Shown here: positions 1 to 40,164 of the stretch, in pieces
Position numbering within the stretch: the stretch's first letter is position 1
Layout: every line of letters begins with the position of its first letter
DNA from: Antennarius striatus
Taxonomy: Eukaryota; Chordata; Actinopteri; Lophiiformes; Antennariidae
NCBI RefSeq assembly: GCF_040054535.1
Contig: NC_090797.1
Coordinates: forward strand, 12,285,501 to 12,349,500
Length of the DNA: 64,000 bases
Reading direction: 5' to 3'
Program-made: the position numbers and the translations under genes
Notes under the pieces: model-generated
Told to the model about the DNA's origin: nothing
What the model saw: the letters and a program-made list of their open reading frames with translations, nothing else
The model's database searches: none

Positions 1-2172
1 TTTAATATTATTATCTACAGCACATTCAGAATTGTTCAAACTAGAACTATGTCGGATCTGATGCATTACCGGTTGATAAAGTAAAAATATCAGCACATCT
101 AATTTTTCAACATACAAGCATTCTATGCAGTGTCCTCTTGAGGGATTATTTTATGCTATGCAGCTGGTCCTTATAATAAGAACATAGTAACACAACAGCA
201 GCACACATACACTGATTGATTATTAGAAATAAGAAAGGAAAATTCCAACCACTGGAATAATTTTCTGTATTTTTTTTTGTAACATAGTGATGTGAATGCT
301 ACATTAATAAATGTTCATTTGACTAAATGATGACCTCATTTTTTTTTCTCAGCACTGCTTAACCACGTTAGAAAAAAAATTCAGCTGGATGTTTGATGTT
401 CATCAAACCTGCTGTACGTTCACCATGTATAGGCAAAGCTTCCACAAAAATATGCCGTGAGTCAAAATGCAAAAAATGTGAATATCGTGACTGATGGAGC
501 CTCAGACGGTCTGTTTGAATTCACACAGCCCTGACTTCCTGTTCTCAGCCCATGGTGCCATCTTATTTATGCAACAGATGTTCTTGTGAGATTTCATAAA
601 TTTTATTACAGCGTCAGAACAAGATGTTCACATTCTTACGACCTCCCCCCCACCCCATGAAACAGAAGAAAGCATAGGAAGATGGAAGAGGAAGATTTCC
701 TCAGCTGACCAAAGCTGATGAAGATGATATGAACCCTCAAAGGACCGACTGAGCGACAACCACCGAGTCATTTCTGCCTCAGAATGGTCCAGTTTTCACC
801 TGAAGCCACGCACCTTAACCCTCATACTGTGTTTACAGTAGAACTGTTAACACTTGTGTGTGTTGTTTTAAAGCTCAACAACAGACACACATCTTCAGAC
901 CAGACACACAATTTCATGGTTTTTTTTTTCGTGGGGCGGCGTCACAGATCAGATTAGAGCCTGTGGAAGTAAAACTCTAATGAAGTTTCTGGAAGAATCA
1001 GAATTAAATTGCTAATCCTCTCTCTGCAGAGGCAGCAGCGGCTCACTGGTTTCTAAGGCAGTCGAGTCTGGCAGTGACACACATGCACAAGCATGCACAC
1101 ACACAAACACACACATAAAAAAGACATAAAAATCCAGGAAGACAGAAGACATAAGACAGGATGTGTCCAAATGGCTCAATGTGTACATTTTTTTTGTCCA
1201 CGATATTATTATCACTGAGTGACTAAATCTGAGGGTAAATCTACGCTCTGTAAAGTACCCTCAAAAATGTCACAAAGGAATGAAAGAGCGGAGCACCTGG
1301 CAAAAAGATTTTCACGTGAAATCAACACAGATTATGCAAATCTGTGTCGATGGAAACAGCAAAAATGTGCTTCAGATGTGATCCAGATGTCAGCTTCACT
1401 CAGAGGCCGGACCCTCTCCTGAGATGAGGAGTCATCCTCTAGTTCCACACCAAACTTTGCTCACTGAGGAGGCAGATGTCACTATTTTCAAATCCTTTTA
1501 TTTTGATGGGATCTGATTTGCCTGTTTCTACCTGAAACTTTAGGGAACACCTTATCTGGAGCGTCCGTAGACTTCACTCACACCATAAAGATGTATTTTA
1601 TGAATAAATGGATGGACAGATGAGGAAATCACTGTTTTCCCGTCTCTCTTCCGTCCCCCTCCCTCCAGACTCACAAAAGCTTAAAATCAATTTTATCTGT
1701 CCCCGTATCAGAACCCTCCTTTCTCATCATCTCACAGTCGGATGGTTCTGCCTGCTGTGTTGATAGAGAGTCTCAGTTTCAGCTCAACAGCGCTCATCTG
1801 ATGATAACTGACAGCACATAAACAAAAGATAAAAAGTGTGGCTGAGTGTTCCGAAAGAAAAGGTCTCCAACATCAGGCTTTATCATTCCTCCTGCCTCAT
1901 GAAGTTTAGAGACACAACATCATCATCGTTCTCCCAGCAGACATCTTATCTAGCACTACTAGTGGCATTAGTATATTCTAACTAGGCTTCATATATTCAT
2001 CAAAAACTACTTTTTTTTTTTTTTTACCTCAATTATTTTTCTTAAATCATCATTATTGATTTAAGAGAAATACCTCATGTGATGCTGTTTCATATTTTGA
2101 TTTTTTTTTTTTTTAAATCAATTAAAAGGTCACCTGAGGCTTTCATATTTCTTTTGAGAAAATGAACTACAC

Positions 2173-2641
2173 CACATGTGTCAAACTCAAGGCCCGGGGG
2201 TCAAATGTGGCCCGCCACATCATTTTATGAGGCCCGCAAGAGCATAAAAAGGTCAGAATGTCTATAAATGAATAGGTCAAAAGTGTCCTTTGACCAAAAA
2301 CTACATTTCCCAGAATAGAGTAATTAAGCCCATTTTAACATTGACAAAAGTGTTTCAAACAAGGTTAATGTCTTAACTTGTGTTTGACGTTATTTTTCTG
2401 GAGCTCTGTAGGTTTAATAACCTGACAGATTAAAAAGATTTAAAAGAAGCAACAAGCAAACATATTTTTTTCTGTGTAACTATAATGTTTATAACTTCAA
2501 CAAGTAATAAATTCAACATTATTTAACATTAAGGAGTAGTTACATTTATTTTTCATTTATATTACATTGAGTTACATTTAGTTACAGTACATTTAAATGT
2601 TATATCTGGCCCAATGCTGATTTGGCCCTTTGACACCCCTG
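2173..2641. mobile_element. Non-autonomous hAT-like transposon with 8-bp target duplication
   Basis: The left end CACATGTGTCAAACTCAAGG and the inverted right end CAGGGGTGTCAAAGGG share the motif TGTCAAA at the same offset. The flanks AACTACAC (2165-2172) and AACTAAAC (2642-2649) match at 7 of 8 bases, the duplication length of hAT elements. The interior is rich in GGCCCGC and TGGCCCGCCACAT motifs common in fish repeats and codes for nothing. A second, right-truncated copy lies in a nudt5 intron at 47937. Confidence 0.75.
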
Positions 2642-3908
2642 AACTAAACTCTCCTTCATTCAACCAGAAAGTAGAAAGAGTTAGAATAACGAGAAACACC
2701 TCTGATTAAATGATGTAAATTATAACGCAACTTCTAGACAGAAGCTTTTGTAATTCCACAGTGTTTGTAGAAATTTACACGTTTGATATGACAGAGTGGG
2801 GGGAGGATTGCAGCGTTGCCGTGAATCAACGTGCCACATTCATTTCACACATCTTCTTTTGGTTTGTGTCGTTTCCTTCATTCTCTTTCCAGACCACAAA
2901 GACATTGGGTGTAAAAATGAGCTAACCGCTAACCATTCAGACTTTTTCATACTTCATAGGAGTAGCATCGTCTTTTCTTGCCTCTATTTCAGACATAATG
3001 TTTTTTCCTGTTTCTCTTTTATTGTCCATAAATCCATCAGTGCTGCTGCTGTGGTTGGAGGCAGCAGTGTCCCTCTCTGGGGGCGATGCTTGTATATTAT
3101 GGCTGACAGCAGGCCTGGGTGCATGCGTGATATACTGAATGTCGGCGATGGAGATTACATTACATCTCAGAGGCAGATCACAGCAGAACATCTGACCTCT
3201 GTTTGCTCTCTGCAATCCAGCGGATCTACGTTTATGCAAACAGATTAAGGTCACTGTGTGGAATGTGCAGTATATAATTGATTATGTAGAAAATGACACC
3301 AATTACATTTAACTGATAATCTGTGCAAACATATAATCTGACAGATAAGTAACAGATAAATAATTAGATCTTGTTTGTTTGACAAAACTACCGTTTGCTC
3401 TTAATTTCCATTCGAGGATCACCACTGTACACAAAAAAATAAAATAATTCTGGGCTGTTTTAACACCTTTTTCACAGTGATACTGTAATGTGATTACTTT
3501 CATTTTCTGTCATGAAACGGCACGGAGAAAACGTTAGAGAAAACGAAGTAAATAAAACGCATAAATTACAGGAAACTTCAATTAAAGTTGCACATTCTTG
3601 CTATTAAATTATCCAAACGTATTGGAGTAAAGAATATTAGATTTTAAAAAATGATTTCATGGTTAATGAAAGCTGCATTCATACATTTGTTAGCATCTAA
3701 AAAGCAGCAGAAGAGACTGAAAACATAATATTCACTCACTAATGAGCTGGTGGTTAAAAGACTCCATTCTTAATACAACCAAAGAAGCAGTGTGGGACGT
3801 TTAGATATAAATAAATGTCGTTGAAATTCAAGCCCTTGACACACATGCACATGCTGAATGAGTGAACGACCTGAGGATCAATCTCAGTGTTGACTTTACA
3901 CCAGCAGT

Positions 3909-3945
3909 AATCCGTCCATCCATCCATCCGTCCATCCATCCGCCC
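3909..3945. repeat. Short CCAT/CCGT tetranucleotide repeat
   Basis: An imperfect run of CCATC and CCGTC units, about eight copies, lies in camk1d intron 3. It is probably a simple-sequence repeat. Confidence 0.7.
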
Positions 3946-4796
3946 ATGATGAATCAAACACAGAACATCATGGACCGCTCCCTCAGTCAGCAGCAGTTCT
4001 GACACGTGACTCAATTCAAAACACTCAAAGTACTTAAATTTACCCAACAAAATCGATTGCATAGCAGCTCCCTCATATCATAAAGCTCTTCTAAATTTAA
4101 TTTTGCATTAGAACACAAATACTGGCATTCAGGGTTTTTTTATAAGGTTACTGTAACTACATGAGAGCTGGGAAAAACCTGAGCAGAGGTCTAGTGAGCA
4201 GAAGAAGGGCCAGAGGCTGCAGAGCAGGAAATTTGTCTCAGGAACAACATAGTGAGTGTAAACATGAGGTTTGAACAGAAGCAATGCAAACATGGGCTGT
4301 TTAGAGTTCAAGGGCAGGAATTAAAGGAAAGCATTTCGGAATCTGAACATGAAATCAGCTGAGTCACATTCTTAAAAATGACCGACTCCAGGACTGAAGC
4401 GAGATAAGAAATCCTATATATGAGAATTCATTAGAAAACGTAATGAGTTTGTCCTTCGATTCAACGCTCACTTCCTCCAGCTCTATTGTGTCTCAGCCGA
4501 CTGGCTGCGCTCTTATGCAGATTGGAAACTAAAACCCCATCCCCAAGTTCCATTTACAGGATGAACCTATTTCATATACAGCAAAATTATTCATTTAAAT
4601 TTGTTAACTACTTAATGTGCAGTCATATCTAGTGAACCTTTATGGTGTTATTAAGTGACTCGATATTCCAAATCAGTTATTTATTTAAAAAAAGAAGAAA
4701 AAAGAAGAACTTCTTTTCATTTTATAATTCAGTCCAATTCAACAACACCCAAAATCATCAAATAAAGAATGACAGAACAAATATAAAATCCAGTTC

Positions 4797-4843
4797 TTGA
4801 TCTAAACTATGGTTCCTAGTGAAGGAGCCATAGTTTAGATCAA
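4797..4843. repeat. Near-perfect inverted repeat (hairpin), 21-bp arms
   Basis: The left arm 4797-4817 and right arm 4823-4843 are reverse complements with one mismatch, which would be a G-T wobble in RNA, around the 5-nt loop AGTGA. An outer pair CCAGTTC (4790-4796) and GAACTGG extends the stem past a 5-nt bulge. It has no detectable relation to the other repeats in the window. Confidence 0.7.
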
Positions 4844-5219
4844 ATGTTGAACTGGTTTAAAGGGTTAAACCCACAGTATTTCAAGTGCAGCCGCTGTAAT
4901 ATGTTATGTTTCATCTAATCTAACAATAAATTTATCATGATAATAATGTCGTCTAAAATTCTCATTGTCACCTTGCAAAGCTAAAGCCTAGTTGTTTACT
5001 TTTGACATAATTGAAGACCCTGACCCATATTCAAAGAATAGATGGTACGAAAACTTTGATTGGACAAAAAGACAAAAAGAGACACTGAGAAAGTGACAGA
5101 AAGAGGCTGTGATGGGAATGAAAAATATACAATGAAACCAAAGAAAAGAAGAGCGCATGTGTTGGGAGAGAAAACAGAAGCAGCTATGAAGCGTGGATAC
5201 AGGAAGATGAAGGAGCTGA

Positions 5220-5262
5220 GTGAGTGTGTGTGCATGTGTGTGTGTGTGTGGGGGGGGGGGCT
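5220..5262. repeat. (TG)n microsatellite followed by a G10 run
   Basis: An interrupted TG repeat runs straight into ten consecutive guanines, in camk1d intron 3. The translated reading frames over it are repeat artefacts. Confidence 0.85.
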
Positions 5263-8200
5263 TTCCTCTAAAGATTGTGCCACCATATCTTTTAATCTCA
5301 AAGCCTTTCCCTTAATTCATCAGACTGCCGACAAAAACAAACAAACAGTGATGTAATAAAATTAAATTGCAGTCTGTAATATCAAATAAATTCAAGAATA
5401 CATAAGCAGCAAGAATCTCTAATGAACACAGCTGCTGCCCCGAGACAAGCGTATGGGCGGCAGAGATTATTATCTGTTAGTATTATTACGACTATCACTT
5501 TCTTCTCGTGCAACGTATAAAGGAGATATAATGGGTTGTAACCACCAGCCAGGAAACAAATGTTGGGTTAACAGGTTTATTCGTCGCACCAGGAAACTCA
5601 ATCAAGTGTAATCAGCTTAGCAGCAGTAAGACTGGAGAGTGAAGTCGAGCCAGCAGACAGATTTGAGACGAGATAGCGCACCTTTCAGAAGACGTGACTC
5701 TCGGTGTGACTGGAAAGTGATAAATTCTTCCATCAGAGTTTGAAGGAGAATCCATCAAGCAGGCTGACACTGTTTTACATCAAAATCTATATTTGTTCAA
5801 ATGACGGCTCTGCCGAGAACAATATTCTCATCTTGATGTAAAATGACTGCTTTATACATTAATAGTGGGATTAAATTTGTATGTTTTAGTAAATATGCAA
5901 CAGACCCAATGCAGTTTTCTGTAGAATGTCTTCAACCTGGATTGAAAATGTCACAGTGAACCCCTCTGCCTGCTGCCGAACAACAGAGATCAGTGATTTC
6001 AGTTCAATCTTTCATTGTCAGATGAGGCCTGACAAAAGTATGTCATTGTGACATATTCAGGAGCAAAGTGTACCTACTACAAAGTACCTGTTATCAACTG
6101 TCTATTACTAACTCCCATCTGAAGGTTGATCTCTTGTTTTTGAACACTTTATCACTATAAGGAAGATATTTGATGGATTTCCAGCAGGTTACTGTTGAAT
6201 TAGTCAAATAATGAATGAAAGAATCTTTGATTTTTCTCTATTATAGAAACACATTATCCTCTGTTTCTAGATACTGACACACACATGAAAATAAGTTAAA
6301 TTAAAATAATAAGGAAATAGAGGAACAATCGTCCATAAAAAACATTAGAAATGCAATTTGCAATAAAGAATATTGAAATCCTCATTCAGGATGAAATCTA
6401 ATTTACAGTTTTTAGGTGAATATACTGAGCAGCAGCTACACAAACTCCAGAACTGGATGGAAGCAAATAACTAGTCCAAATCTAAAACTATGATAGTTTT
6501 AATCTTTACATTTAATTCAACTTCCAATGAAATGTGGATTGCTTTTGGTGACTTGAATCATGTAATATTTATTCGGTGTACAGCCGCAGAATAAAAGCTG
6601 TATGATCGTCTGTGCTCAATGTCCCTGCTGTAATAACATTTTCCATTTCAGAAACAGCACTGTGTTGGGAATTAATGCAAGGATACAAATGAAAAATTAA
6701 AAACTGTTTTTTTCTCAGTGTCTCCTAGTTTATTTGAAAGAATAAAATTATGTGGATGAGCTGTTTCACGTAATTCAACAATAAATTTAAGAGTTCATTC
6801 GCAAACATGAAAAGCAAAGAGCTGCATGTTGTTTTAAGTTAAATTTAGGGAGAAACCAAAGGACCTACTGACGTGTGCTAGGCAAACAGATCATCTCATG
6901 ACATCATCGGTTGTAAACATAGCTACTGTTGTGTAATCCAAGCCGTGACTTCCACCCGAACTTAACTGAAATGTTTCCAACATGGTTGCCAGCTTGGAGG
7001 CCAACTTGCCTTCTTATGTAAGCAGCAGGTAACCTTGCAGAGGAGGTTAGTCGTGTACCGACGGGTAAACCAGAGCCACTCGGCTCCCCTCAGCGGCTAC
7101 AGCCAGGGTTACTGGTGTAGTCGTAATAAATACACACACCAGTAGATGTTTGCTGTACTGGTGTGTGTGTGGGAGGGTGGGTGGGTTACGTGTGTGTGTG
7201 TGTTACCGTGTGGAATGTTTTCATATCAGTAGAGCCATCACTGAAGTAAAAACTATGTGTTTGAGCGTGCATGTAGTGAAGAGTGAAGGGATTTAAATCA
7301 TTATTAAATAAAGACATTTTATCTGACGTCAATAACCAAGTTCCAAAACCACTAAATCCCACAATTCTTCCAAAATAAATACGGTTATTCAAATACCACG
7401 TTCTGAGCTGGGTCTCATAAAAAGAATGAAACACAAAAAAACAGAACGACAAATCAAGAAAATGCACTAGAAATGGACCTTTTATTGTTTTGCCATTGTC
7501 TTTAAAATAATAATAAAACGCCAGTCAAATTAATGGACATCTTGCTGGTGTTTTGTCAAAATGTGCAATTGGATCCAGATGTGGATTACAGCATGGATCT
7601 GGGAGATTACATGGATGTGGAGAGGAGCAGTGTGTATTCAGTCACAGGAACAGAGAGGGTAGAGACATGGTACTGTCACCACCACGGAGCTGAGATGATC
7701 CACATAATGTCAGTGAAATGGAATTACTGTTTCGGTGAATCTAGATGGAAAATGGATCTGGGGGAATTATGGACAACTATATTTTTGTTGATAGCTAATA
7801 AACTTTTGTTTCACCACTTCAGCAGCATTTCTTTCTTCAGACGCCTACATTAGAAATGTTTGACATTGAATATTGGGTGAAAAAACATGTCCTCTAAACA
7901 CCATGAAAACCTTCATTTCCATATGGAAATGCTTTTAGCTTCTAGAAGAGGTTCAAGGTTTGATAAGAGTGTTGCAAGGAATTAAAATCCTGCTGGATGT
8001 AAGTTGTTGTAACTCCAGTGAACATTTACTAGGTTTCAGATCAGAGCAGCTTGTTAAATATGATTAAAGAGCTAATTTACTGGCTCCACTGTTGGAGTCT
8101 TCTAAGATAACTAATTGTAGTCTGAAGCAGAGGAGCAGGGAAAATAAAAATGGAAAAAGGTGATTTGCCAGATTTAAAGAGGACCTTGTGAAATTGACTG

Positions 8201-8468
8201 TGGGTTGTACTTGGCAAAAAGGTTGCTAGTGGAGATCGTGATTTACGATCTCATGAATGCCAACTTGTTTGAAGTCTCACGTCTCCAAATCAGGAATCTG
8301 AGTTTCAAACTGCAGGGATGGGGGTGGGGGTGGGGGGATAGGAGGGCATCTTGGTGCACTAGAGGTTTTGATCTGTATCATTCATCAGGAATTCTTCTGC
8401 GTGCCTTTTTCATAAACAGCCGTCAAAGTGATCAAGTTGAGAGCGACAAAAAGAGAAGGTGAAACTCA

Positions 8469-35945
<27,477 letters not shown>

Positions 35946-36332
35946 GACGCCTGCTTCACCGGCCCGAGTGTGACCGACACCGGGCTGCGGGAGGAGGAAG
36001 GATGTGGGGAGAGAGAGAGAGGTGGGTGGGGGGGGTGGGGGGGTAAGGAACCGGGTGTTTCTGTCTGAAGGAACACTTAAAGGTCTGGAAACACTCGCTG
36101 GTCCGTTGTCGGCTGCGGCAGGACCATGTGAGTCCCTCTGCAGGTTACCGTCTCCCTCCCTCCGCTCTCTCCTCCCCCTCCTCCCCTCCGGCCGTCTGGG
36201 CAGCAGCTGTCACAGCTCCGAGGCGATACCTCAGCTTCCGGTTACGGATTTCAAAATAAAAGCTTTCAGCTTTAAATCACGGATATGAGTATGTTCTTCC
36301 CGTTTCTGGGTGTAATCCCTCTCTGTTTTCCT

Positions 36333-36494
36333 CCAAGAGATTTATGGGGCGTGTTGTGTTTACTGTTCGAGGAGGAAGGGTGGAAAACAGTATCAAAAGA
36401 CAAGAAATAGAATATTCCGTACATGACAATCTCATTTACTGGGGTATTGGTACATTTTAATAAACACATTTTTAAGACTATAGAAAAATAAAAA
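36333..36494. repeat. Interspersed repeat, copy B, upstream of camk1d exon 1
   Basis: It is the partner of copy A at 34651-34829, in direct orientation, on the other side of the promoter/exon 1 block. The copies have diverged by scattered substitutions and small indels. Confidence 0.7.
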
Positions 36495-36569
36495 TGAGGG
36501 ACTCTCTCCTGCTGTTCATTCTTTTGTTCTCTTCTGGAATAGAAGACGAGATAATCGCAACTGTCCCAG

Positions 36570-36770
36570 CTTGATATCCAAAGTCAGGGGTCACGGGTGT
36601 TGATGGAGCCAATCCCAGATGGCTATGGGCGAGAGAATTAGGGTACACCCTGGATGAGACACCAGCTCATCGTGGGGTCACACATAGACAAACAACCACA
36701 CAAGAAATTTTGGAGTGACCTGCTAAATTGCACGTTTTTGGATGTGGGAGGAAGCTGGAGAAGACTGTCT
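36570..36770 (+). repeat. Degraded copy of a common teleost interspersed repeat
   Basis: The string of motifs GGTCACGGG, GGAGCCAATCCCAGATGGCT, GGGTACACCCTGGATGAGAC, CACACATAGACAAACAACCA and GGATGTGGGAGGAAGCTGGA follows the order seen in a very widespread fish repeat. Class is not assigned. Confidence 0.6.
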
Positions 36771-37700
36771 ATAAAGCAAATGACACTATTGCAATAACCT
36801 TTATCATCAAACGTGCCATAATCAACTCAATATACTTAAAATAGTTTTCCATATTTGCAGAGAAACATGAACAAGTAATATTCAAGCTGGAACAATTTAT
36901 TTTAAAGAGGTATATAAATATTATGCATGCAAACCAAGCAAAACAAAAAGAGAGAAAAAGATACAGGCTGACAAATGGAAAGAAACTTTAAAAACATCTC
37001 GAAAATGGGACAGCTAAGAAAGTACAGGTCAACCTTAGACTCTGCTTCACAAACTGAGCTATTATTACATCCTTTATGGTGATCATAAATGAATGCACCT
37101 GTCAACTCACTACCAAAGTCCCAGTTGGAAACATTTTGAATTTATATTCAGGGTTTATTTTGAAGGTGACATCCACTGATTTCCTGTCTTGCTCTCGTTA
37201 CGCATGTCTAGTTTGACGCAAACCTGCGACCACCTGCAATTGTCTAGCGCTGTTAATCCGGTCATATCTGAGTAGTCGACAGGTTGTTTTTTTTATTTTT
37301 CTTTGAAGAGGGGTGGGGGGGTGGTCTCCTCTCTCGATTATAACTCAAGACTTAAAGCCTTATTTTCTCCTTTTAAACCATAACCCCCTGATGGCAGCGG
37401 TGCGTGTTGTTCATGGAGCTGCTGGGATGCCTCCTGTGCGTCCTCTCAGGTTCTGGTCACAACGTGGCAAACAGTAAATTCGCAATGCGCCAACTTGATG
37501 ATTAAAAGCCGTCACGCTACCGTCACCACCTGGGACACCCTGGAGCGTCGACGCGGCTCTCAAGCTCAGAGGCGCTCCGGGATCAGCCTTCTTGCATCCC
37601 GGCTGCAACATGCGCCTCCATCCTTCATGATGGAGTTTCCCTTTTGCAGAGCGGCTCTGATCACTGACAGCTGCAAACACACAGGTCATCTCAGGCCGTC

Positions 37701-37704
<4 letters not shown>

Positions 37705-37749
<45 letters not shown>

Positions 37750-37762
37750 CACCAAAGTCCGG

Positions 37763-37794
<32 letters not shown>
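37705..37794. repeat. (CA)22 and (GT)14 arranged as an inverted pair
   Basis: A CA tract at 37705-37748 is followed, 18 bases later, by a GT tract at 37767-37794. Because CA and TG are complementary, the two can fold into a long hairpin. Confidence 0.9.
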
Positions 37795-40104
37795 AGGAAG
37801 ACAGGCGAGAGGGTCATGTGTTGCAGTCTCAGCTGCTCATGAGTATTCTGGCGGCAAACTACTGCAGCTCTTCCTCAGCAACAACAGAGGGAACACCACC
37901 CCTCCCCACTCCATCCCAACCCCCACCCCCACTCCTTCATCATCTACTCTGAGTCAGCATATCTGAACCCCCCACCCCCCACCCCCAATGAAAGGTAACA
38001 GCCCATACTGCAAAAGGGAAGAGCATCAAGAGAGATGGTTAAAGAGGCGTGAAGGTCGAAGGAGATGAAGGTGCATCTTAAATGTTGCCATAAATTTTGT
38101 CTTGACCTTCTTGTACGCCCACAGGAGAAAAAAATAATAATATGCTGGTGGGGCTGATAAATGGAGCTCAGAAAAAGGGTTGGGTTTATTTTTAATTTTT
38201 TTTGCAAGGTCCAATGTTTTTTTTTTCAAAACAAGAAATAAAGTTTTACTACCTGTACCAGGACTAAAAGCACACCAGAGGTTTATCTGTGCAGACAGAA
38301 ATCCATCTACTTGACAATGTGTGCAGATTTTAAGAGACTTTGTTATGTTTGACCTATGAACCCTGTTCCTCTGTACCATCTGTTATTATATTATTCTTAT
38401 TGAATGAGCTCATCTTGATGGAGCTCTGCTGCATCAGCCAGGTTTTGCAAGTGGAGCCGGTCCAAAGCTTTGTACGGGTCAAAGCAGACTTTGTTTCATT
38501 CGGCTTAAGATCTTTGCTGTTGCTTGGCAGCACCCTCAGCTGCTCTGTGGTATTTTTCATTGGTGATAAGAAAAGACTGATGTGATCATGCAGGTCAAAT
38601 ATGTTTGAAAATAATTGGCCAGGCCAAGAAAAATGATCCAGCAGAATGGGAGGAGTAGGAATGGATCTGTGGACCAAATGTTTTAGGTTCTACTTCCTCA
38701 GACGGACGAATTATGTTAAAATCTCGCTTGGTCTTCCTCTTACCTGGTAGCTTGCAAAAAAGCGAGTCATTATTACTATACAGTATAAAAACAGATTAGA
38801 TTATAACACTCTCATTACCCAGTACAAGCAAAAGAAGTATGGCATCTTAAAAGCCTGCAAATAAAGTGCGTACTAATTTATTTATTGGCTAGAACAAATG
38901 CAATAATGAACTGCAATATAAGTAGAATATAACATTGTATTGTGATGCTTGAAACACTTTTTGCCATTAAGGGGGAAATTTCCTTTCTCAGCATAATTTT
39001 AAGTGTTTACACGGTGCACTGGATTACATCCTGGCTCAGGTGATAAACTAGGAACACAGGCTACACATTCTTATATTGAATAGCCTGTATAGATTCCAGA
39101 ATGAGGTGGGTCAGAAATGCATTTACTGGTGGTTAAAAAAACAAATTTGAGTGCAGCCGCTGCTTGTTGTGAATGAACAGACCCCGTGTGGATGAACTGC
39201 AGGTCAAACCAGGACGGCTCCAGCTCTGACGCGTCCGGCCTCGTTTCACTGTGAGACAGTAAGGATGACTAACACCAGACATTCCTCACAAAGTGCACAT
39301 TGCAAACAGTTTCTAGTCGGCAGCTTTTTTCATCAGGGGAGCCGTAACTCTTAACATAGCAGCTCGTTCCATCTTTCTGTAATTGCTCCATCAATCCAGT
39401 GAAGGAAGGGGGGGGGGGGATAAACAGCGAAATGAACTGACCTGCGCTGAGCGCGCACGGCTCATTTGGCTCCCGGTGTAATGAGAACTGTTACGTAAAA
39501 AAGTGCAATCAATGTCTAATGCGCTGCTTTACAGCACCCATCAGATTGACAGCCGAGCCAATACATGACAAGAAGTTTAATGGTGTTTTTTTTTTTGTGT
39601 GTGGGAGCAACAGGCTACAGCGATGCATGATGGGAAAATAACACTCAGAAGAGCGGCGTCGAGCGATGAGGGTGTCAAAAACTACTCGGGGGTAAATTGG
39701 CAAAGAAAAATGGAGAAACTGGGTGGAAAGAATTAAAAGTGGTGTGGAGATGAATGATTGTGGTGTGAAATGAAGTAACACAGCCACAAACACACACACA
39801 CACACACACACACGGAAACACTGTTCTGTCGTGAAGATGCACAATTTTCACTCATTATACGGAGCTCTGGAGATGGAACAACTCATCAGGTAACGACTCC
39901 TCACAGAGCCTTTAGACGCAATCTGATAATCTAACGTGTTCCTTTAAGATTAACGTGAGAGCTATTCAGAAACGATTGGATGGACGTCACTCCTTCTATC
40001 AGAGAGAACAGGCTGAATTAATACAAAGACAGACAGAGGGGTTCAACACAGAAACAGTATCAAAGGGATGTTGATGCGCGTTCTTCAGGCTGAAGAGGAG
40101 CAAG

Positions 40105-40164
40105 TCACTGCGGAGCCTCCTCCTCATCCTCCTCCTCCTCTTCATCCTCCTGCCGGCTTTTCGT
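40105..40164 (-). CDS. cdc123: cdc123 last coding exon with acidic tail
   Basis: Acceptor CTCTGCAG is followed by 19 codons and [22 protein letters not shown]. It replaces the read-through ending (VRSWRKMF...) that would result if the strong GTAAGA donor after FLKL were ignored. The KSRQED start resembles the KRNQQEDD tail of the mammalian protein; the glutamate run is longer. Confidence 0.8.
   Translation of the reverse strand, partial: TKSRQEDEEEEEDEEEAPQ

Larger units (their letters stand above)
36495..40104. other. Intergenic region between camk1d and cdc123
   Basis: No gene is recognised. It contains a degraded fish repeat at about 36570-36770 (GGTCACGGGTGTTGATGGAG through GGATGTGGGAGGAAGCTGGAG). 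It also has a GC-richer block at 37190-37700, an inverted CA/TG microsatellite pair at 37705-37794, C-rich runs near 37960 and a CA tract at 39786-39813. The 3' UTR of cdc123 must lie at its right end. Confidence 0.6.

Noticed and set aside
2796..3254. Overlapping open frames on both strands (150 and 105 codons)
   Set aside because: Mutually antisense, no domain recognised and no supporting exon signals; treated as chance.
7533..7853. 106-codon plus-strand frame with an acidic start
   Set aside because: No family resemblance, lies in a kinase intron and lacks any exon signals.
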